From contig NC_062973.1 of the NCBI RefSeq assembly GCF_023078275.1, forward strand, positions 17,433,456 to 17,497,455: a DNA stretch of 64,000 bases, written 5' to 3'. A program made the position numbers and the translations under genes. Source of the stretch: Leguminivora glycinivorella (Eukaryota; Arthropoda; Insecta; Lepidoptera; Tortricidae). The notes under the pieces are model-generated. The model was not told where the DNA came from. It saw only the letters and a program-made list of their open reading frames with translations, and did not search any database. Below, piece by piece: positions 54,277 through 63,873 of the stretch (positions are counted from its first letter, which is position 1; each line of letters begins with the position of its first letter).

Positions 54277-55225
54277 ACTGAATTTTACAAACTAAAACTG
54301 GAAGACTGTTAATTTAAAACCCATATTGCTACTTAATAGACTTAATAGGGGCGATACCTATATGCAAATGAGTATTAAAATAAGGCGAAATTTCTAATCT
54401 CAAAAAGCATACCTACCAATAATTGCCACCACGTATGATGTCACATTACGAAATGAAATAAAATCCTCGTTAACGTGAAACCTCCATTCCTTCAAAGCCC
54501 AAAAACGTACCTAAACTCAAACTTAGTAATCGCAAAGAGTGAAATTAACTAATGAAAATGAATTAATGATGTCCTTTACGGCAATCTAATAACAATTTTA
54601 ACTTCATAATTAAACATAGACGTAATATTTTGCTAGATCTACAAATTTATTGAGAAAATACATATTAAGACAAAAGTATATATAATTAGTACGTTGGTAT
54701 CTAAATCTAAATAAAAGTACGAGTAAGTCCTGATTAAAACGAAAAGACCTTGAAGAAACTTTAAGGTCGTACCCTCCATAATACAAAAACTCGTCCGCAC
54801 AAACTTTTAGACGCTTCTTTTCAGATTTGAGGTTTCCCTGTATTCGAAATATTATTAGAACTCAATTATAAGATTAGGGCTCATACTTTGGCTCATAATC
54901 TCTAGGTATGTTATTGCCAATGAACCCGTTATTTAACCCTTTAATGCTAATGAAGGTCTATTTCAGTATAATCTAACAAGATAAGCTGAATCTAAACTGG
55001 GTTTAGGATAAGCAGCGACGTTAATATTTAGTTTTATTGATAAAAGCGGTTTTGAAGGAATCACATATACGTAGATTAGCAAATAGGCAAGTAAACTATT
55101 TAATGTTCCATCTCACGATCTCACTACATTTGTGTACCTTTATGTCCTTTATGTTAAATTATAATTATAACTTTTCTTTCATGATTTAAAATAATTTATG
55201 GACATTTGACAGTTGCCAAATAATA
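54277..55225. other. No feature recognised
   Basis: AT-rich intron sequence. Confidence 0.3.
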
Positions 55226-55423
55226 TGTGAGATACTCAAATAATTAATTGAGATACGGTTGTACTCACGTTATTATATCGCTATTGCTGCGACATGTTTC
55301 GGGGCAATTCGGAGGCCCTCTTCAGGCGTATAGGAGTTCACGCGACGGCTAGACTCCGCAAACTCAACGTGACAACATAACGTGAGTACAACCGTATCTC
55401 AATTAATTATTTGAATATGTCTC
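55226..55423. mobile_element. Short palindromic element carrying a hammerhead-like core
   Basis: AATTAATTGAGATACGGTTG, then TACTCACGTTAT, is mirrored exactly by ATAACGTGAGTACAACCGTA and TCTCAATTAATT; the arms extend outward through CAAATAATT / AATTATTTG. The central 110 bp is unique and holds the ribozyme-like segment on the minus strand. Confidence 0.8.
55285..55335 (-). ncRNA. Candidate hammerhead ribozyme core
   Basis: On the minus strand CTGAAGA (55319-55325) is followed by GGGCCTCCGAATTGCCCC, which can form a short stem, then GAAA, then CATGTC. The invariant core CUGANGA, GAAA and the cleavage triplet GUC all occur in the correct order. Stem III is only two pairs with a two-base loop (or a palindromic ACAUGU suited to a dimer), as known for hammerheads in Penelope-like retroelements. 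Stem II has three G-C pairs, then one mismatch or bulge. Stem I is weak near the cleavage site. Activity is not shown by sequence. Confidence 0.45.
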
Positions 55424-55514
55424 ACGGAAGTTTAACGTGTATATATGTGAGATACTGTTAGTAGATAGTTCAAATTCTTCACTCAGCTTCATCAACCGTC
55501 AAAACGAAGCCCAA

Positions 55515-55680
55515 CAGGTGCCGTAGCCGAATGGCATTTCTGCGACGCGAAACGAAAACGAAACGCCGCGTAAGGTAGACTGGCTCTGTCACGCCAATAC
55601 GCAGGAGTGATAGAGATAGATATCGAGCGTTTCGTGAGCGTTTGTGCCATTCGGCTACGTAACCAGATCAGAACACACAA
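55515..55680. mobile_element. MITE of the GTAGCCGAATGG family, copy 3
   Basis: CAGGTGCCGTAGCCGAATGG at the left and GTGCCATTCGGCTACGTAAC at the right. The interior, GACGCGAAACGAAAACGAAA and ACGCCAATACGCAGGAGTG, matches copies 1 and 2. Confidence 0.82.
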
Positions 55681-56411
55681 AATGAGCAGATACCCACCTT
55701 TTGAAAAAAAAATACGGCTTGTCACCTGTATCATACAATGTAACAAATACAAATAGAATTCTTTCCCAGTCCGCAACATTTCCGTCATGGTAAACAACTA
55801 AACATATCAAATAACATTTTTTTAAGTTTGAAAATATTCATGTGTACCTACATAAATAAAATCGGCAATTTCAGCTCGGGCAAGGCTCTGGTATTTTTTT
55901 TGCTAAATTGGAAATTATATTTGATAGTATGATATTAGAATTTATACTGACATATGGAATATTAAAATTATCAGTATTATTCTAAACTGTTTTGTGGGAC
56001 GTTATTCTAACTTGTGAATTTTTAGGTTAATAAATAATTAATTAATCACCAACCTACTCGAGGTTAGCATAATAAAGACTCAGGACCACTTTAATAAATT
56101 ATTATAACTTACATGTTGTAAACACTTTATATTGTCAATATTAATAAAATATTAATATCCGTCAGGGTTTCAATAAAATATACCCATATTTAGTGAAGTA
56201 TTGGTACATATCTCTTACCCAAACATGTTATTATTGTTGTATAAATATAAGAAAAAAAAATTTAAACAATTAAATTCTAAATAGGCCATTGCCATCATAT
56301 CAAGATCATCTAGAATGCTGTCGGCCTTTCCGTCAATGCAAAATAGCTAGATTTTCGCGAATAGGGTAAAATACATACAATCAACGAAGTCAGTACTTGT
56401 ATTATAATATA
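55681..56411. other. No feature recognised
   Basis: AT-rich intron. Confidence 0.3.
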
Positions 56412-57338
56412 CACCGTGTCCAATAAGTTTGAATACAGCACAAATAGCCAATAAAACAAAATGAACAAATAGTTACTACATTATTATTATATTTTATGAA
56501 TGGCACTCTTATTTACTACATTCACAACAAATGTTTTGGAATAACTCCAGCATTAACTTGTTTACCAGCCTCAAACGCTTCTCAAACGGATCACACGCGG
56601 CACGCACCGTTTTTTTCACATTTCATCCCAAATACTCTCGATAACCTTTTTGAAATGATCTAGGTTTATGATTTTATTAAAATTTAGTCTTCAAAGCATG
56701 TATGACCATACAAAATAGTCTAATACGCCTAAACCTGGAGGCCTGGGTGGCCACTCATGTTTCGGATAAAAAATTGCCAAATTAGTCTGAAACTACACTA
56801 GAATACCATTTGCCGAATGTGCTGGAGGTGCGTCTTGTTGGGACACATGATACTCATTCCCAAGCATCCTTTTTAACTTTAAGGCATTTTTTTCTCCAAA
56901 ACCTTGGTTTTAAAGAAAAAAACGTTGATTTTAACGCTTTTATCTGTAAGTACTGAAGGTAGTTTACCTCGCTTACATACTGCATCCCACACCTGGGCCG
57001 ATGGTGAGCTCTGGAACCTAGGCACATTTTTCTAGTTGCCCGGAACGTTATCTATCCTCGGTACCCATAATAGTTTATTTTGGACACGTGGCGTCTGTTT
57101 TATCACATACAGATTCTCCTTATAAAAAATAACTCGTCACCTGCGTGCCGACCAAGTATTTTGTTGGCAATTTACCTCTTTGTTTTTCTTAGACACTTCG
57201 GAAATTTCATGTACTTTGTGCTTGTATTTTATTAAGAGGAATATACTCTTTAGTTTAAATAAGAATTTGATGGCCTGTGATCCCTATATCTTTAGAACTG
57301 AAGTAAAATGTGAGTATTCGGACTTATTGGACACGGTG
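56412..57338 (-). mobile_element. Tc1/mariner-type transposon relic
   Basis: CACCGTGTCCAATAAGTTTG and CGGACTTATTGGACACGGTG form the TIR (the last base pairs differ slightly inward) with TA on both sides (56410-56411, 57339-57340). It is 927 bp, shorter than the 1.2-1.3 kb of a complete element, and its transposase is broken. Confidence 0.85.
56540..56870 (-). pseudogene. Broken mariner-type transposase
   Basis: Minus-strand pieces include QQDAPPAHSANGILV (the QQDGAPAHxA-like box before the second catalytic Asp region), EWPPRPPGLGVLDYFVWSYM (the WPPRSPDL-like box; the usual Asp reads as Gly) and DHFKKVIESIWDEM, interrupted by stops. The N-terminal DNA-binding half is mostly lost. The loss of the catalytic-box Asp and the stops show that it is dead. 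Confidence 0.75.
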
Positions 57339-57340
57339 TA

Positions 57341-57944
57341 ATACAGAATATTACGAGTATTTACGCCAACATTTTATATTTGAATTTTAGTAGCTTTACT
57401 GGTTGTATATCTTCAAATAACAATTTATGAAAGGAAAAGGTATTTATTCAAAGGTCGAAAAACTTCATTCAAATAAAAACAAATTACATTTGCACAATTA
57501 CCATCGAGATATCGGGAAACATATAAAAACAATAAAAAAATGTATTGCCGACGAATTGATAGCCCATTCTTTGAGTTTTCTTTCTAATGATGCAGAATAA
57601 TTTCTCAGTGGAATGAAGGAATATACAAACGAGTGCTGGGTAATGTTATATTGGGAGAAAAAGCAACGTAATTAAGGTAACGATGAATCTTTTATAGATA
57701 CCCATCAAAAGCATTGAAACTGCGTCACTTTCTATAGTCTTTGTTTAGTTTAGAAGATCACGGGTTTGGTAATGTGCAGTGAACCTATTGGTATCATGAC
57801 TATTTCAGAAAATAGGTCATTCTTTCATCACGTTACAGTAGGTAAGCAACAGAAGGAGGGAGGAATAGCGGTCGATTGTGATTATCTAAAAAGCTACGAG
57901 TAACTTTAGCCTAGGGTCAGTTTTGGAAACTAAATCCAGAATAA
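57341..57944. other. No feature recognised
   Basis: AT-rich intron. Confidence 0.3.
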
Positions 57945-58090
57945 GATTTGGCGTAAACACTAGGTTTAACGAAAGCGTCTGCCGTCAGACTTTCACCCCC
58001 AGAGTTAAACTAGGTCCCATTGGTATTAGCTCGTTTTTTTCATGATGTTTTCCTTCATCTACTGGCAAATATCAACTGAAATCGTAACGC
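57945..58090 (-). mobile_element. Degraded tRNA-derived SINE, minus strand
   Basis: GATTTGGCGTAAACACTAGG, TTAACGAAAGCGTCTGCCGT, GATGTTTTCCTTCATCTACT and GGCAAATATCAACTGAAAT correspond to the reverse of the SINE body, with about one change in six. Confidence 0.7.
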
Positions 58091-58120
58091 CGTCGTTTCA
58101 ATCCTCCTTGGAACAGCTTT

Positions 58121-58275
58121 AGGGGTGTGTAGCCGAATGGCACAAACTCTCACGAAACGAAACGCTAGTAGATATCTATTTCTATCGAACTTGCGTATTG
58201 GCACGACAGAGCCAGACTACCTTTCGTTACGTTTTCGTTTCGCGTCGAAGAAATGCCATTCGGCTACAGGGCCTG
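58121..58275. mobile_element. MITE of the GTAGCCGAATGG family abutting an exon
   Basis: GTAGCCGAATGGCA (58129) and TGCCATTCGGCTAC (58254-58267) are exact mirrors. The next bases AGGGCCTG match the outer end CAGGCCCCGTAGCC of copy 1, so the element reaches about 58275. Only TTTTGATTGCAG then precedes exon D. Confidence 0.85.
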
Positions 58276-58287
58276 TTTTGATTGCAG

Positions 58288-58422
58288 GTACCAGGCGATA
58301 GTGCGGCCGATGAGGCCGCGGATGTCCAAAACCTGCTCGCTCATCACGATAGCTGTCATCTGGGTGAGCGGCATGCTGCTTGCCGTGCCGTGTCTGCTCT
58401 ACTCGACTACAAAGGAATACAG
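58288..58422 (+). CDS. Tachykinin-like receptor GPCR, exon D (ICL2 and TM4)
   Basis: The acceptor is TTTTGATTGCAG|G and the donor AATACAG|GTACGA. The 135 bases enter and leave in phase 2. The first base completes the Arg of D-R-Y, and the exon continues YQAIVRPMRPRMSKTCSLIT, then IAVIWVSGMLLAVPCLLYS and TTKEY. The RPRMSK loop and the TM4 Trp (VIW) are as in insect tachykinin receptors. The next exon (ECL2 and TM5) is not found in the remaining 5.6 kb, so the gene should continue past the window. The acceptor has a short pyrimidine tract because a MITE ends 12 nt upstream. Confidence 0.93.
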
Positions 58423-58628
58423 GTACGATTCTAATATGCACTACCTACCCAATTTTACACGGTAACAATCCGGAGGTCACGAACTGAAACTGACTAGGTA
58501 TGCCTCACCAATATAAAGGGTGATCAGAGGGATACTAGCTACAATACGCTCTGGAGTGTACCTAATCGATTTGCAACTGAGCAAGTGAACTCCATCCTAA
58601 GACTGTCTTCAACCCTACATCTGCCCTT

Positions 58629-58716
58629 CTAGCACAACCTGCCTTGTCGCGCGAGTCCATACTTGAAGACGCGCTTGATGTATGGACTCGCGCGCAACAA
58701 GGCAAGTTGTGCTAAA
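58629..58716. mobile_element. Short palindromic MITE
   Basis: TAGCACAACCTGCCTTGTCG, then CGCGAGTCCATAC, is mirrored by GTATGGACTCGCGCGCAACA and AGGCAAGTTGTGCTA; one small size difference. The loop is about 20 bp. Confidence 0.88.
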
Positions 58717-58849
58717 GGGTCAGGTGTGACTAGGGCATTTCTCCGATCAGTTCTTATTACAAAAAAAAACTTATCTACGTGTAATGTAACAAACTTTTTC
58801 TCGCGTGCTATAGACATTGATGATAGTGCCTGAAAACCCTAAATGCTGA

Positions 58850-59065
58850 TTGGGATCCGGTCACTTAGGGCCACTTTCATTTTTAGGCCAAGTTTTATGA
58901 ACGGCCACTTCCCCGATAGGCCACTTCCTTTAAGGGCCACTTAGTGACAACGTTCCCCGAAGGGCCACATTTATCTAAAGGGCACTTCTTCTTATGGCCA
59001 ATTCCTTTAACGGCCTGTTCCTCTTATGGCCACTTCCTCTCATGGCCTTTTCCTATGATGGCTAC
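58850..59065 (+). repeat. Left subrepeat array of the foldback-like element
   Basis: Roughly ten degenerate units of GGCCACTTCCTCTNATGG / GGCCTGTTCC of about 16-22 bp each. It stops at GATGGCTACTTC, where the LINE is inserted, and resumes at 62741. Confidence 0.8.
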
Positions 59066-59497
59066 TTCGAAAACCTCGTTCAGCTTGCTGGCGATATTGG
59101 AAGGCTAATTGGAGTACAGCTCTCGGACGATAAAATCAAAGCTGTTCACCGCACGGCCCACAATGTACCCAGCGACCGTCCGAAAAACATCGTCATCCAG
59201 CTTACCAGCAGGCGACTACGCGATGACGTCATCGCGGCGGCGCGCGCTCGCCGTGAGCTCTCCACGGCCGATCTCTTTCCCAAGACTACTGCCGCAGACG
59301 TTGCGAGGATTCAACGATTTTATATAAATGAACACCTAACTCTAAAAAAAAAAATCCTATTTGGAGAAGCGCGCAAACAGGCACGTGAAAAGGGATATAA
59401 ATATGTGTGGGTTAAAAACGCTAATATAATGGTGCGAAAAACTGATGATTCTCGTATTATTAACATTCGCAGTGAAAACGATTTCTTAAAAATATGA
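59066..59497 (+). pseudogene. LINE ORF1, C-terminal part (FP-25K-like domain)
   Basis: The frame starts inside a domain: FENLVQLAGDIGRLIGVQLS, KAVHRTAHNVPSDRPKNIVI, QLTSRRLRDDVIAAARARR and YINEHLTLKKKILFGEARKQ, ending KNANIMVRKTDDSRIINIRS near a stop at 59495. This resembles the C-terminal domain shared by some insect LINE ORF1 proteins and the baculovirus FP-25K family. The N-terminal half is missing, so the ORF1 is dead; the open frame upstream to 58994 is only foldback repeat read in frame. Confidence 0.7.
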
Positions 59498-59651
59498 CTA
59501 TATTGCCCCACATGGCAGAATAATAATATGTCATTGAGAAAAAAATATAAGTGTAACTTTTATTCATTGTATGCAGCGGGGAGTAATACTTTAAGTTATG
59601 ATTTCAATATTTCGTTCAATATCTCTTTAATAAATAAATAACAATAACATT

Positions 59652-62495
59652 AATATTTACTATCAGAACTGTGGTGGTCTCAAATCAAAACTTGGCGAAC
59701 TACGATTAAATTTACTTTCTTCTAATTATGACATCATAATCTTGGTTGAGACCTGGCTCAACGACTCCATACGGGACGCAGAGATCGTCACCGGCGATTA
59801 TATTCTCTTTCGGCGCGACCGCAACCTGCAAACGTCACTCAAAAAGAGTGGTGGTGGAGTTTTAATTGCAGTAAAAAAACACATTAATGTTACTAGGCGT
59901 CAGGACCTGGAGGCTAATGATCTCGAGGAAATATATCTTCAAATTCCTGTATTTGCAGGTACTTTTATAATGTGTGCATGTTATTTACCACCTTCTGCAA
60001 AAAAAGAAATCTATGAAAAACACTTATTAAAAGTACAAGACATTTTTTCCAGCATGTGTCCCTGCAAGTTAATCTTAATAGGTGATTATAACTTACCTGG
60101 CATTGCTTGGTCGTTTACTGACAGTATGCCTGCGAGCTCACCCCCAAATAATGACAGCGAAACAATTAAATTGCTCTCTTATACAATGGCTTTCACCAAT
60201 ATCAAGCAGTTCAATTACATTATGAATGAAAACAACAGAACCTTAGATTTAGTGTTTAGTAATATACAAGAATGTCGGCTGTCAAAATCCACGGATCACT
60301 TGCTTCCTAATGTACCACATCATCCTTCACTGAATATAACACTCGACTTATCGCAATCAAAAACGTTGCGTATAGCTCCTAGACTTAAACACAACTTTTA
60401 CAAAGCTGATTACAATAAAATAATCTCTGAGTTGGACTCTGTCGACTGGGTGTCAGAATTCATTAATATGAACCCTGAAACCTGCGTCTCCGCATTTTAT
60501 ACACAAATAAATAAAATTGTTGAAGCTTTCGTTCCTCTTTCTAAACCTAAAAGTGTGCGCTATCCTGACTGGTTCTCAAAGAGTTTGATTGGCACTCTTA
60601 GGCGCAAGTGTAAAGTTCATCGTCGTTGGATTACATATGGATCGCAGAGAGATTATCAGGAGTTCTCACTCTTGCGCGCCAGAGCTAAAAATCAAATACA
60701 AAACTGCTTTAATAACTATACTCGTAGCGTGGAAAGTTCACTAAATAAAAACATTAAACAGTTCTGGAAATATTCTGCTAACCTAAGACAAACAAATGCA
60801 GGTTATCCACAAACAATGAAGCTAGAAAACACCACTTCTAATAGTCCAGAACAGATATGCAACATGTTCGCAACCTGCTTTCGATCTGTGTTTGAGGCAA
60901 ATTCACCAAATAGCTATAATGTAGACATCCTTGAGTCTCAAGATGGTAACTCTGTTGATGTGTTGTCTAACATCTCATTTTCAACCGACGAGGTACGCCT
61001 AGCTCTCAATAAAATCGACATTAATAAAGGTCCGGGCCCCGACCTACTCAGCCCAATCTTCGTAAAAAGGACTAGTTCTGCATTAGCACTGCCGCTACAA
61101 CTCATATTTAACAAATGTTTGAGACAGGGAATATTCCCCGAGAGATGGAAAGTAGCTAACGTGACCCCTATTCATAAATCTGGCCCGAAAGACAATATTC
61201 AAAATTATCGCCCCATATCAATCTTATCATGTATACCAAAAATTTTTGAAAAGTTAGTTCACTCCCGGGTTTACGAGTGTGTTAAAAATTCGATACTGGT
61301 TGAGCAGCACGGTTTTGTTTCAGGAAAATCCACATCCACTAATCTTATTCTCTTTACCGATTACCTCTTTCAATCTTTAGACGAGACACAGCAAGTTGAT
61401 ACAGTATATACAGACTTTCAGAAAGCATTTGATAAAGTGGATCATCTGATACTTTTGAAAAAGTTATCCTACAACGGTATAAAAGGTAATCTTCTCAGGT
61501 GGTTTGCGTCATACTTACAAAACCGCACCCAATTTGTTGTAGTGAATGGGTTCACATCGTCTCCTACTGCCGTAACATCTGGCGTGCCCCAGGGCTCAAT
61601 TTTAGGGCCTCTTTTATTCGTTATATTTATCAATGATATTGCATCATGCTTTAAAAATAGTCTTATCTTATTATACGCTGACGATCTCAAAATATATAAA
61701 AGAGTGCAATGTCTTGAAGACACCACTTTATTACAAGATGACTTAAATAGGCTCTATGATTACTGCGTAAAAAATAAATTATCCCTAGCGTTTAATAAAT
61801 GCAAACATATTACATTCACAAAAAAGAAAAACATAATCCAGAAGTCATATTACATAAATCATCACCGTCTGGAAACTACAGAAAGTATACGCGATTTGGG
61901 TGTGCATTTGGATTCAAAATTAACTCTTGATGTACATGTAGACAGTATTGTAAAAAAAGCGTACCAAATGCTCGGTTTCATAATACGCACATCTAAGCCA
62001 TTCAAAAAAAAAGACACTTTTATTTTACTTTATCAATCACTAGTTAGATCATACCTTGAGTACTCATCAGTAGCGTGGAACCCATACTATCAAATTTACA
62101 TTGATAAAATAGAAATTGTACAAAAAAAATTCCTTCGTTTCCTAAATTTTAAAATGAAGAGTCAGCGTTGTTCATATGCTCAACTTTTAAGCAAGTACAA
62201 CATGCTGTCTCTGGAGAATCGACGAGCAGTTGCCGATGCAGTGATGCTTCGCAACATCTGCGTAGCCGATGTAGACTGCCCGCAGCTTCTCGCGGCCCTA
62301 CAATTCCGCACCCCGCAGAAGTTGACCAGGTCTAAACACCTATTTGGTTTGCCGGTTATAAGATCAAATGCAGGCAAACGAGCTCCTATATACAGAATTT
62401 GCGACCACCACAACAAACTACTTTCTGATTTAGATTTCTTCTCATGCTCCCGTGCCTCATTCAAAGCTGCTGTTGTAAAATTATACACAAAATAA
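59652..62495 (+). CDS. LINE ORF2: endonuclease and reverse transcriptase
   Basis: An uninterrupted frame of about 947 codons runs from NINIYYQNCGGLKSKLGELR to a stop at 62493-62495; there is no ATG near the start, the upstream stop being close by. The N-terminal AP-endonuclease part shows IIILVETWLNDSI and LILIGDYNLPGIAW, then a DH box (STDHLLPN). The RT part shows NKGPGPDLLSPIF, NYRPISILSCIPKIFEKLV, DFQKAFDKVDH, SGVPQGSILGPLLF, the catalytic LLYADDLKIYK and IRDLGVHLDSKL. A C-terminal stretch (YLEYSSVAWNPYYQ) follows. No frameshift or stop is present, suggesting a young insertion. The product would nick the target and copy LINE RNA. Confidence 0.92.
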   Translation, partial: NIYYQNCGGLKSKLGELRLNLLSSNYDIIILVETWLNDSIRDAEIVTGDYILFRRDRNLQTSLKKSGGGVLIAVKKHINVTRRQDLEANDLEEIYLQIPVFAGTFIMCACYLPPSAKKEIYEKHLLKVQDIFSSMCPCKLILIGDYNLPGIAWSFTDSMPASSPPNNDSETIKLLSYTMAFTNIKQFNYIMNENNRTLDLVFSNIQECRLSKSTDHLLPNVPHHPSLNITLDLSQSKTLRIAPRLKHNFYKADYNKIISELDSVDWVSEFINMNPETCVSAFYTQINKIVEAFVPLSKPKSVRYPDWFSKSLIGTLRRKCKVHRRWITYGSQRDYQEFSLLRARAKNQIQNCFNNYTRSVESSLNKNIKQFWKYSANLRQTNAGYPQTMKLENTTSNSPEQICNMFATCFRSVFEANSPNSYNVDILESQDGNSVDVLSNISFSTDEVRLALNKIDINKGPGPDLLSPIFVKRTSSALALPLQLIFNKCLRQGIFPERWKVANVTPIHKSGPKDNIQNYRPISILSCIPKIFEKLVHSRVYECVKNSILVEQHGFVSGKSTSTNLILFTDYLFQSLDETQQVDTVYTDFQKAFDKVDHLILLKKLSYNGIKGNLLRWFASYLQNRTQFVVVNGFTSSPTAVTSGVPQGSILGPLLFVIFINDIASCFKNSLILLYADDLKIYKRVQCLEDTTLLQDDLNRLYDYCVKNKLSLAFNKCKHITFTKKKNIIQKSYYINHHRLETTESIRDLGVHLDSKLTLDVHVDSIVKKAYQMLGFIIRTSKPFKKKDTFILLYQSLVRSYLEYSSVAWNPYYQIYIDKIEIVQKKFLRFLNFKMKSQRCSYAQLLSKYNMLSLENRRAVADAVMLRNICVADVDCPQLLAALQFRTPQKLTRSKHLFGLPVIRSNAGKRAPIYRICDHHNKLLSDLDFFSCSRASFKAAVVKLYTK

Positions 62496-62740
62496 TAAAA
62501 ATAAAAGTTCACCATTTAGCATGTTAGCTTTAGGTTTTGCAGTAGTTAGAAATACCTAGTTATACCTTACTGTTTGCATGTTGCTAGGTTTAAATACCAA
62601 TACCACGTATGTTCTCAGTGGGATATGTTTAAGGAAACATCTTAATCTATTTTGTACTAGATACGTATATTTCTTTATGTTACATTCTTCACTTGTATGT
62701 TTCTGTTTTATCTCCTTGTAATAAAATAAAAATAAAATAC

Positions 62741-62870
62741 TTCCTCAAACGGCCTGTTACTCTTGTGGCCACTTCCTCTCATGGCCTTTTCCTCTGATGG
62801 CCACTTCCTCAAACGGCCTGTTTCTCTTACGCCCACTTTCTCTAATAGGAACTTATGTATCTGACAACCT
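62741..62870 (+). repeat. Left subrepeat array, continued after the LINE
   Basis: ACTTCCTCAAACGGCCTGTT, CTCTTGTGGCCACTTCCTCT and CATGGCCTTTTCCTCTGATG repeat in the same orientation as 58850-59065. Confidence 0.85.
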
Positions 62871-63430
62871 ACCTCGTAAACGCATTCTCAACAGGCTTTT
62901 TAAAGACCACCACCACTCTTTATCATAAAAAAAATAAAACGGCCTTCCTACCTATGGTTATCTGCGTATGGTTGGGTGGGGCAAACAGGCAATAGCAAGG
63001 CGAGGAACAGGGCTGGTACCGACTACAAAATAATTGATTTCTTTACAATTTGGATGTTTAGATTATTGCAATCGGATAAGAAATCTGAATAAGGAATTTG
63101 AGGAGTTCCGTTCTGACCATCATCAGCAGTTCTACTCCACCAAATGTCACTGTTCCGTACGTAAATGCATGCTGTTCCTTTAAAAAAACAAAAATCGCCA
63201 TAATATGTATGCCTTTCAGATTTGAGGAGTTCCCTCGATTTCTCCAGGATCCCATCATGAGAACTGGGTCCTGAGAAAAATGGGACCAATCTGTATGCAT
63301 ATTGCATATACATTCAATCAAAAAAAATTTTTCAAAATCGGTCCAATAACGACGGAGATATCGTAGAACAAACATTTAAAAAAAAAAAAACATACAGACG
63401 AATTGAGAACCGTCCTTCCTTGAGAGATTT
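62871..63430. repeat. Unique centre of the foldback-like element
   Basis: No coding frame is recognised. TTTGAGGAGTTCCGTTCTGA and TTTGAGGAGTTCCCTCGATT are an internal direct repeat about 120 bp apart (63098 and 63220). The latter part (GGTCCAATAACGACGGAGAT) resembles the middle of other lepidopteran dispersed repeats. Confidence 0.45.
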
Positions 63431-63873
63431 GAGGCGGCGGTTAAAAAGTAGCCAATCGGGGAATAGGACAAACTAGAAAATGTTTTAGTGGCCGATCGAG
63501 GAATTAGACAAACTGGTCATTTTAACGATGGTCGTTCCGGAAATGGGTGGCCCCACAAAGAATTTTCACAGTGGCCATTCGGAGAACTGGACGTAGAAAG
63601 AATTCCAACAGTGGTCTATCGGGGAAATGGTCGGACAATGAAACGGCCGAACCAAGAAATGGCCCATATAGGAATTTGCATGGTGGTCGTTCGGGGAATG
63701 GGGCCAATAAAGAATTTTCAGTGGCCGTTCCAAGAACTGGACGTAGAAAGAATTCCAACAGTGGTCTATCGGGGAAATGGTCGGACAAGGAAACGGCCGA
63801 ACTAAGAAATGGCCCATATAGGAATTTGCATGGTGGTCGTTCGGGGAAGTGGCCGTAGGTGACCGGATCCGCT
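63431..63873 (-). repeat. Right subrepeat array, two 150-bp higher-order units
   Basis: ACGTAGAAAGAATTCCAACA occurs at 63591 and 63741, so the higher-order period is exactly 150 bp, with very few differences. The inner units (GTTCGGGGAANTGGCC, CGGGGAAATGGTCGGACAA) are the reverse complement of the left-array GGCCACTTCCCCGA type. Confidence 0.9.

Larger units (their letters stand above)
59066..62740 (+). mobile_element. Non-LTR retrotransposon (Jockey/CR1-like), 5'-truncated, ORF2 intact
   Basis: It holds a partial ORF1, a full endonuclease/RT ORF2, a 245-bp 3' UTR and the tail AATAAAATAAAAATAAAAT. The flanks GGCTACTTC | and | ACTTCCTCAAACGGCCTG rejoin to a normal foldback subrepeat (compare GGCCACTTCCTCAAACGG at 62801), giving a short ACTTC target duplication. 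The subrepeat context fixes the insertion point exactly. Confidence 0.9.

Noticed and set aside
58994..59065. N-terminal extension of the LINE ORF1 frame starting at 58994
   Set aside because: This part is foldback subrepeat read in frame by chance; the LINE starts at about 59066.
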